Of a DNA stretch of 64,000 nucleotides, positions 58,950-64,000 are shown piece after piece. The stretch is from Mesorhizobium sp. M2E.F.Ca.ET.219.01.1.1. Its GTDB lineage: Bacteria > Pseudomonadota > Alphaproteobacteria > Rhizobiales > Rhizobiaceae. The notes below the pieces were generated by a model. The model worked only from the letters and a program-made list of their open reading frames with translations. It was not told where the DNA came from and made no database searches. The stretch covers positions 539,630 to 603,629 of the forward strand of contig NZ_SADT02000001.1 of assembly GCF_004016445.2 (NCBI RefSeq). Direction: 5' to 3'. Numbering within the stretch: the stretch's first letter is position 1; each line of letters starts with the position of its first letter. The position numbers and the translations under genes are program-made.

Positions 58950-59387
58950 ATGGACCGGCAACCACACGCCAATTCCCGCGAGCTGATCGTCGCCAGCGCC
59001 ATCGAGCCTGTTGTGGGCGAGTTGAGGCTCATCGACGTTGCCGACTATATCGCCTTCATCCGGCTCGAGCATTTCGCCTGCCTGTCGGACCTGGTGGACT
59101 CGGCCGCCGAGCTTTACTTCCGGCCGGGCACGCTGCGGCTCGGCCATGGCGGCGAGGCGCATGTCGACTGGAGCGGCAGTCCGCGTATCGTGCTCGATCT
59201 CGAGCTGCGGCCGCGCGGCGTGACGGTCTATTTCCAATTGACGCTGACCGAGTGCGGGCCTTCCGTGGTGGTCAACTACGTGTCGTTCGAAAAGCCCGGC
59301 GAGACGCCCGAGCACAACACAGCCTTGCTCGAGGACGCCGTAGAGGAGGCCCGCATCCGCAGGACCGAGCCGCTGGCATTTCCCTGA
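58950..59387 (+). CDS. Conserved protein downstream of flhB, unknown function
   Basis: A 145-residue soluble protein with no signal peptide or membrane helix. The middle is an alternating beta-strand pattern (ADYIAFIRLEHFACLSDLVD; PRIVLDLELRPRGVTVYFQL) suggesting a compact alpha/beta fold. It lies 17 bp after flhB on the same strand and is the last gene of the motA unit, so a role in flagellar function is likely from position. I do not recognise the family. Confidence 0.7.
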   Translation: MDRQPHANSRELIVASAIEPVVGELRLIDVADYIAFIRLEHFACLSDLVDSAAELYFRPGTLRLGHGGEAHVDWSGSPRIVLDLELRPRGVTVYFQLTLTECGPSVVVNYVSFEKPGETPEHNTALLEDAVEEARIRRTEPLAFP

Positions 59388-59445
59388 TGATTTGATTGTG
59401 GCGAGCCGAGCTCGCCGCGTCACCTTTAGCGCTGCATGCGTGACA

Positions 59446-60216
59446 TCACTCGATCAGGCCGAGCCGCAACGCCTTGGCGACCGCCTGGTTGCGGTTGACC
59501 GCGTTGAGCTTCTGCGTCGACTGGGTGAGATACTGGTTGGCAGTGTGCACAGAGAGCTTGAGAAGCTTGGCGATCTCTTCGCTGGTGTTGCCGTTGGCGG
59601 TCAGCTTCAGGCATTCGAGCTCGCGCTTGGAGATCGAGCGCATCCGGCCGCTGTCGCTGGGGCGGATGCGGGCGACCGCCGCGAACAGCGCGAAGGAGCG
59701 CGCGTGGATTTCGCACAACGTGTCGTCGGACAATGCCATCTCGGAGCCCAGGAAGACGACCAGGCCGCATTGACCGCGGTCGGCATGCACGGGAAGGGCG
59801 ATGCCGTTTGTGCCGGGCGCCAGCGGCGCGGTCGGCTCGGCCCAAGCGAGCGACTGGAAGACCTGGCGCGATCCGGCGATGCCGTCGTCGGCCCACCAGC
59901 GCGGCGCGGTCGAGATGCGGCTGTGGCGCACCACATCCTCGCCATTGGCGCCGGAGATGAATTTGGTTGCGACCGCGGTGCTCGGATAGTCGGAATCGAA
60001 GCACGCGACGAGGCGAGCGCGTTCCGCCGACGGGCTGACGAAATAGAGCCCGAAGGCCGAGGCATTGATGTCGACCGCGATCCAGCGGCAACGGCGCACG
60101 GCATCCGGAATGGTGGCCGCATGATGCGTCTCCGAGCCCAGCGAGAAGGCGCCGAAGGGGTTGCGCTGATCGTTGAAAAGGGCGGCGGCCGCCTCTTTGA
60201 CCTGTGCGTGCTTCAA
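59446..60216 (-). CDS. visR: LuxR-type flagellar master regulator VisR
   Basis: A 256-residue regulator: N-terminal ligand-binding-like domain and a C-terminal LuxR helix-turn-helix (SISKRELECLKLTANGNTSE, EIAKLLKLSVHTANQYLTQS). The frame opens at a TTG (60216) that overlaps the visN stop codon as TTGA, with GGGAG upstream, so translation is coupled. In Sinorhizobium VisN and VisR form a heterodimer at the top of the flagellar hierarchy, activating rem. Confidence 0.9.
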   Translation of the reverse strand: MKHAQVKEAAAALFNDQRNPFGAFSLGSETHHAATIPDAVRRCRWIAVDINASAFGLYFVSPSAERARLVACFDSDYPSTAVATKFISGANGEDVVRHSRISTAPRWWADDGIAGSRQVFQSLAWAEPTAPLAPGTNGIALPVHADRGQCGLVVFLGSEMALSDDTLCEIHARSFALFAAVARIRPSDSGRMRSISKRELECLKLTANGNTSEEIAKLLKLSVHTANQYLTQSTQKLNAVNRNQAVAKALRLGLIE

Positions 60217-60923
60217 ATGATGCCGCTCCTGATCGCCGTCGCGATCGCCATCGCGCGGTTCGAGGCCGCGAATTTCTGGATGGCGTGCGTGATGTAGCTG
60301 TTGACGGTGTTGGACGAGACGCCGAGGATGAGGGCCACCTCGTCGGTGGTCTTGCCTTCCGAGACCCAGAACAGGCATTCGCGTTCGCGGTCCGACAGCG
60401 GGTCCTGCATGGATGCCGCCGCGATAAGCTGCGGAATGCTGGAAAGCGCATAGCAGCATTTGAGCTGTGCCTTCATCAAGGCGGTCAGGTCGATCTTGCC
60501 TGCCTCGGCGGCCGAGAACAGCACGAACAGGCGCTGCCGGCCGACATTGAGCCGCAACGAGTAGATTTCGGCATGGCCGAGCACGTCGAGCAGGCGGGCC
60601 TCTTCGCCGGTCAGCAATGCGCCGGCGTCGGGCGCGTGCGCCGCAACCAACGGCTTGGGGCGCACTCCGGGCGCCACGGTGAGAGGGCCGAGCGCCAGAT
60701 TGGCGATCAACCTTTTGCCGATCAGCTCTATGGCGTCGAAGATCCAGTTCGAGGAGACGATGCGCGCGTCGTTGCGGTCCTGGTCATGCACAATGGCGAC
60801 CAGCATGTAGCTGTCGGCGCCGATGTCGGCCGCTAGCTGCATGAAAAAACCGGTGAGATCGCCGCGGGACGTCAGGTGCGGGCCTGAAGCATCGGGTTGG
60901 AGAAGCGCGGCGGGACTGCTCAT
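60213..60923 (-). CDS. visN: LuxR-type flagellar master regulator VisN
   Basis: A 236-residue regulator: N-terminal PAS/autoinducer-binding-like domain (TGFFMQLAADIGADSYMLVA) and a C-terminal LuxR HTH (LSDRERECLFWVSEGKTTDE, VALILGVSSNTVNSYITHAI). Start chosen at ATG 60923 (MSSPAALLQP); the frame stays open to 61043. It works with VisR, encoded directly downstream, as the class I activator of motility genes in rhizobia. A long upstream region (60,924-61,300) contains the likely promoter. Confidence 0.9.
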   Translation of the reverse strand: MSSPAALLQPDASGPHLTSRGDLTGFFMQLAADIGADSYMLVAIVHDQDRNDARIVSSNWIFDAIELIGKRLIANLALGPLTVAPGVRPKPLVAAHAPDAGALLTGEEARLLDVLGHAEIYSLRLNVGRQRLFVLFSAAEAGKIDLTALMKAQLKCCYALSSIPQLIAAASMQDPLSDRERECLFWVSEGKTTDEVALILGVSSNTVNSYITHAIQKFAASNRAMAIATAIRSGII

Positions 60924-61159
60924 TTTAATTCTTGGATTCTTGCCGGAATCGATCCTTGTGCCCGGTGCTGGCGAAGCCAGCGGCCGGACCCCGAAACGCG
61001 TCACGTTTACGAAGACACACTCACGGGCGCGAACGGCGCCCAACCGCGCCGAATCCCTCTAGGGAACGCGAAACCGTCCGCGTCTGGTGCCGGCCTGGCG
61101 CCGGAACTTGAGACTTTGGGTGGTCGCCGCGCCCCCCATGGACCGGCTGATTCGGGTCT

Positions 61160-61188
61160 AATCTACCCGCAGATGAATCCGACATCAA
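61160..61188 (-). promoter_or_regulatory. Candidate visN promoter
   Basis: Minus strand: TTGATG (61183-61188), 17 bp, TAGATT (61160-61165). This would give a leader of about 230 nt before visN. The 440-bp gap (60,924-61,363) otherwise holds an inverted CGATTT/AAATCG repeat next to the promoter and the terminator of the gene beyond; no further gene is supported. Confidence 0.35.
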
Positions 61189-61306
61189 ACGCGATTTGAC
61201 AAAATCGAATCCGATGGACTCGCGTTGCGACTCAGCGGCCGATCTTCGCGTTGCTTGGCGATGATCTCAAAGTCGAATTGAGCCGATGATTTCCCGGCCG
61301 GGTCGC

Positions 61307-61342
61307 AAAAAAAGACGCCCCCGGTTGCATTCGGGGGCGTCT
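61307..61342 (-). terminator. Rho-independent terminator after the acetylpolyamine amidohydrolase gene
   Basis: Minus strand: AGACGCCCCCGAA, a short TGCAA loop, then CCGGGGGCGTCT and TTTTTTT. The stem is about 12 bp and GC-rich, 22 bp past the stop codon at 61364. Confidence 0.93.
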
Positions 61343-61363
61343 GCCTTTCGGTCGAATTGCGCT

Positions 61364-62395
61364 TTAGCGATCCTCGAATCCGGTCAACACACCGACGGCG
61401 TTGATGCCGATCTCTTCCACGGCATAGCCGCCTTCCATGACGAAGAGCGTCGGTAGACCGAGCTTGGCGACGCGACGGCCGATCTTGGGGTAATCCTCGC
61501 TCTTCAGCTTGAACTGGCTGATCGGGTCCTTCTCGAAGGTGTCGACGCCGAGCGACACGATGACGATGTCGGGCGCGTAGGCCGCGAGCCTGGCGCAGGC
61601 ATCCTCCAGCGATGCGCTCCAGCCGTCCCAGTTGGTGCCGAAGGGCATTGGATAGTTGACGTTGAAACCCTCGCCTTCGCCTTCGCCGCGCTCGTCAGCG
61701 TGGCCGAGGAAGAAGGGATACTCGACCATCGGGTCGCCATGCAGGTTGAGGACCTGGATGTCGCCGCGGCGATAGAAGATCTCCTGCGTGCCGTTGCCGT
61801 GATGGTAGTCGACATCGAGGATCGACACGCGCCTGGCGCCCTGGTCGCGGAACCATTGCGCGGCAACGGCGGCGTTGTTGATGAAGCAATAGCCGCCCAT
61901 GAAGGCGGCACCCGCATGATGGCCTGGCGGCCGGCAAAGCGCGAAGGCGGTGCGCTCGCCGCCCTTGACGAGGGCGGCGGCGGTCAGGGCGACGTCATAG
62001 GAGGACTTGATCGCCGCCCAGGTGCCCTCGACGAAGGTGGCGCCGGCATCGAAAGAGTAATAGCCGAGCAAGGCATCGATGCGCTTCGGCGGCACGTCGC
62101 CGCGCAGGCCGCGCGTCGGCCAGGTGAAGCCCATGGCCGAGCCTGTGAAACCGGCGGCGACCCATTCCGGCCAGACCGTCGGCAGGAAATCGATGTAGCG
62201 GGCGTCATGCACGCGCTTGGCGGCGCCGAGGTCGTGCTCGACCGGCGCAATGATGGGCCCGAGCTTCTCGCTCTCCACCCGTGCCTTGATGAATTCGGCC
62301 CGCGACGGTTTCTCGAAGCCGGGCACGATGGCCGATGTGACCAGTTCCATCTGGCCTGAATGACCGGCGTGAAGTGGCGAAAAGACAGTCTTCAT
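61364..62395 (-). CDS. Acetylpolyamine amidohydrolase (histone-deacetylase fold)
   Basis: A 343-residue zinc deacetylase. The active-site residues align almost one-for-one with acetylpolyamine amidohydrolase: His159/His160 (PPGHHAG), Zn ligands Asp196, His198 (DVDYHHGNGTQ) and Asp285 (SLGVDTFEKD), and catalytic Tyr324 (EGGYAVEE). The enzyme removes acetyl groups from acetylated polyamines such as acetylputrescine or acetylcadaverine. A TetR-type gene lies 39 bp upstream on the same strand, and an amidohydrolase is divergent beyond it. Ends at a strong terminator. Confidence 0.9.
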   Translation of the reverse strand: MKTVFSPLHAGHSGQMELVTSAIVPGFEKPSRAEFIKARVESEKLGPIIAPVEHDLGAAKRVHDARYIDFLPTVWPEWVAAGFTGSAMGFTWPTRGLRGDVPPKRIDALLGYYSFDAGATFVEGTWAAIKSSYDVALTAAALVKGGERTAFALCRPPGHHAGAAFMGGYCFINNAAVAAQWFRDQGARRVSILDVDYHHGNGTQEIFYRRGDIQVLNLHGDPMVEYPFFLGHADERGEGEGEGFNVNYPMPFGTNWDGWSASLEDACARLAAYAPDIVIVSLGVDTFEKDPISQFKLKSEDYPKIGRRVAKLGLPTLFVMEGGYAVEEIGINAVGVLTGFEDR

Positions 62396-62434
62396 GGAAT
62401 TCCCCTGGAGTGCGAATCGGTTGGAGGTGCGAAG

Positions 62435-63088
62435 TCAATCGAGGTTGAGATAGGGGGTCACGAGAGCCAGCCACATGGCTTCCACATCGTCCTCGATGAG
62501 GTCGAATGTCTTGCGATCCCGCTTCAGTCCAACAAGCCTGCAGGCGTGCCCGACCTCCATCATCACCAGGCCCAGCCGCTTGGCGGTCTTTTCCTCAAGC
62601 GCCGGGTTCACATGCTGCAGCCAGGCTGCGTAGAGGGCGATGATGTCCTTGTCGTATCCGTCCTGGATCGGCCTCAGGTCGGCGTTGCCGGAAATGGCCT
62701 CGATCACCGGCATCAGGGTCGCGTTTTCGAGATAGATCCGCGACGTGTCGATAAAGAGCTTGCGCACTTCGCGGCGAAACTCTTCGCGGTTGGTGGGTGG
62801 GGCGACTTTGATGCGCTTGGCGATCACCTCGGGAAAGGACGACAGCCAGCGCCTGCCGAGTTCGAGAAGGATGGCTTCCTTGTTGGGGAAATATTGGTAG
62901 ACCGAACCGACTGACAGGCCCGCGCGCTGCGCGATGGCGAGCGTCGTCGGGGTCTTGGTTCCTTGCTCGCGGGTCAGGATCAGCGCTGCGTCGAGAATCC
63001 TGTCGACCACCTTGCTCGACCGTTGCTGCCGCGGCTGCTTGCGCGGTTCGAGCGCTATTTTGGTCTTGCGGTCGAGACTGCGCTTCAC
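62435..63088 (-). CDS. TetR/AcrR-family transcriptional regulator
   Basis: A regulator of about 217 residues. The HTH lies at about residues 20-70 (SKVVDRILDAALILTREQGT, TTLAIAQRAGLSVGSVYQYF, PNKEAILLELGRRW). The remainder is a helical ligand-binding domain. I chose GTG 63088 ((M)KRSLDRKTKIALEPRKQ), with GGGGG 9 nt upstream; in-frame ATGs at 63124 and 63151 are alternatives. It lies upstream of the acetylpolyamine amidohydrolase, probably in one unit, and divergent from the amidohydrolase at 63341, both plausible targets. Confidence 0.85.
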   Translation of the reverse strand: MKRSLDRKTKIALEPRKQPRQQRSSKVVDRILDAALILTREQGTKTPTTLAIAQRAGLSVGSVYQYFPNKEAILLELGRRWLSSFPEVIAKRIKVAPPTNREEFRREVRKLFIDTSRIYLENATLMPVIEAISGNADLRPIQDGYDKDIIALYAAWLQHVNPALEEKTAKRLGLVMMEVGHACRLVGLKRDRKTFDLIEDDVEAMWLALVTPYLNLD

Positions 63089-63340
63089 TGCCCGTTGCCC
63101 CCGTTCCCCGCTCGGCCTCACCATCGGCGCGCGGTGCAGTCCACTATACATGCCAAATTCCGGCTGTTGACAAACGCGAATAAACAGTCGCATTCTTTAT
63201 CCACGCTGTCTTCAACGATAACAAGGGGAATTTCGGAGACGGCGCATCGGCATCGACTTTCGTCCATGGCGTCGCACCGAGTGGAGCGGCTGCTCGTCGG
63301 GCATGGCGTTGTCGGTCCCTCAGCAAAATGTGGAGTCGCG
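63089..63340. promoter_or_regulatory. Divergent intergenic region between TetR and amidohydrolase genes
   Basis: The central part (63,130-63,215) is AT-richer than its surroundings. CTGTT...AACAG forms an imperfect 24-bp palindrome at about 63162-63185 (core CTGTTGACAAACG), overlapping a -35-like TTGACA at 63166-63171 on the plus strand and a TTGTCA on the minus strand. This is a reasonable TetR operator candidate but is not exact enough to be sure. Confidence 0.35.
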
Positions 63341-64000
63341 ATGTCGGTTGGTGGTGCGGATCTGATTGTCGTCAACGGCCGTGTGCTGACCATGGACGAC
63401 GACAATCCCGCCGCTGAGGCTGTTGCCGTCAAGGACGGCGTCATCATCGCCATCGGCAACCGGGCTTCCATCGAAGAACTCAAAGGACCGGCGACAAAGG
63501 TTGTCGACGCCCAGGGCGGCTCGGTGCTGCCGGGTTTCATCGAGGCGCATATGCACCTCTTCGGCGGCGCGGCCGAGCTCGACAACCTGCATCTGGCGGG
63601 CGTGCATGGCTTCGACGCGCTGCGCGACGCGATCCAGGATTTCGCCGCGAAGCGTCCGGACGCCAGGCTGCTTATAGGCGCCGGCGTCGACTACGCCATC
63701 CTACCGGAGCCGGTGACGCGCCACGATCTCGACCGCATCATTCCCGACCGGCCTTTCGTCATGTCGGCGTCCGACCATCACACGATGTGGGCGAACACCA
63801 AGGCGCTGGAAGAGGCCGGCCTGCTCAATGGCAGGCAAGTCGGGCAAGGCAACGAGGTCGTCATGGGCGCCGACGGACTTGCCGCCGGCGAGCTGCGCGA
63901 GGGCGAGGCCTTCGGGCCGGTCCTCGATCACTACGGAGCGAACCGGACACGGCTTGGCCTCGAAGGCGCCGAACCGGATCCTTATCCTTCCGCGGAGGAG
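63341..64000 (+). CDS. Amidohydrolase family 3 protein, YtcJ-like (N-terminal part)
   Basis: The frame starts at ATG 63341 (GGAG 6 nt upstream) and is open to the right edge, giving 220 residues. It opens with ADLIVVNGRVLTMDDDNPAA, followed by AVKDGVIIAIG and LPGFIEAHMHLFGG. The HxH metal motif and the later SASDHHTMWANTKALEEAGL are typical of the YtcJ/amidohydrolase-3 group, zinc-dependent hydrolases acting on amide or cyclic amide bonds. Substrate unknown. Divergent from the TetR gene. Confidence 0.88.
   Translation, partial: MSVGGADLIVVNGRVLTMDDDNPAAEAVAVKDGVIIAIGNRASIEELKGPATKVVDAQGGSVLPGFIEAHMHLFGGAAELDNLHLAGVHGFDALRDAIQDFAAKRPDARLLIGAGVDYAILPEPVTRHDLDRIIPDRPFVMSASDHHTMWANTKALEEAGLLNGRQVGQGNEVVMGADGLAAGELREGEAFGPVLDHYGANRTRLGLEGAEPDPYPSAEE

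Noticed and set aside
60955..60965. A CTTGTGC match near the visN start considered as an eighth flagellar box
   Set aside because: On the minus strand no -10-like hexamer follows at 10 bp (GGCAAG is found there).

Overview
The window comes from a high-GC alphaproteobacterium of the order Hyphomicrobiales (Rhizobiales), most likely Mesorhizobium or a close relative. The evidence is a single large flagellar cluster in the rhizobial order, with VisN/VisR, an orphan OmpR-type regulator of the FtcR/Rem type, MotC, a FliK formerly called MotD, FlbT, FlaF and MotE. Palindromic intergenic repeats of a type common in rhizobial genomes are also present. The taxonomic call is an inference from gene content and style; no marker gene is present.

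Layout. 1-10,200: housekeeping and accessory genes: a cut aminotransferase, a GNAT acetyltransferase, a CDF metal exporter, a DenD-like dehydrogenase, an RcnA-like Ni/Co exporter with a DUF1007 protein, an amidase/LysR pair, and an ornithine/lysine decarboxylase behind a long structured leader. 10,200-12,300: an SCP2 protein with a palindromic operator, then a minus-strand flagellar unit (flgJ, a FlgN-like gene, a FliL-like gene). 12,300-16,720: an accessory patch with a truncated hydroxylase, an IS6 transposase scrap, a truncated SDR, an intact SDR/hydrolase pair and a divergent AraC regulator. 16,724-19,949: fliJ-like, fliR, flhA. 20,071-27,542: a second non-flagellar block (ABM protein, ClC channel, flavoprotein oxidase, MFS exporter, asparagine synthetase). 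27,684-33,092: fliQ, flgD, flbT, flaF, flgL, flgK, flgE. 33,184: ftcR/rem. 34,075-41,140: lytic transglycosylase, fliK, motC, motB, fliH-like, fliF. 41,318-43,742: two flagellins. 43,954-54,343: fliP, fliL, flgH, motE, flgI, flgA, flgG, fliE, flgC, flgB, a membrane protein, fliI, flgF, a DUF1217 protein. 54,485-59,387 (plus strand): motA, fliM, fliN, fliG, flhB and a hypothetical gene. 59,446-60,923: visR, visN. 61,364-64,000: acetylpolyamine amidohydrolase, TetR regulator, divergent amidohydrolase (cut).

How it works together. The window holds almost a whole flagellum: basal body and export gate (FliPQR, FlhAB, FliF), ATPase (FliI with FliH- and FliJ-like partners), rod, rings, hook and junctions, motor (MotABCE), switch (FliGMN) and filament. 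No chemotaxis genes are present. The most notable signal is a shared promoter layout upstream of seven flagellar units (flgJ, flhA, flgE, fliF, flgB, the DUF1217 gene and motA). It is a CNCRCAAG-like box, exactly 10 bp, then a -10-like hexamer, often with a second half-site 11 bp further upstream. That geometry fits activation by an OmpR-family protein, and the orphan regulator FtcR/Rem lies in the middle of the cluster. The flagellin genes lack the box and instead carry inverted TTAACCAT half-sites or leader hairpins.
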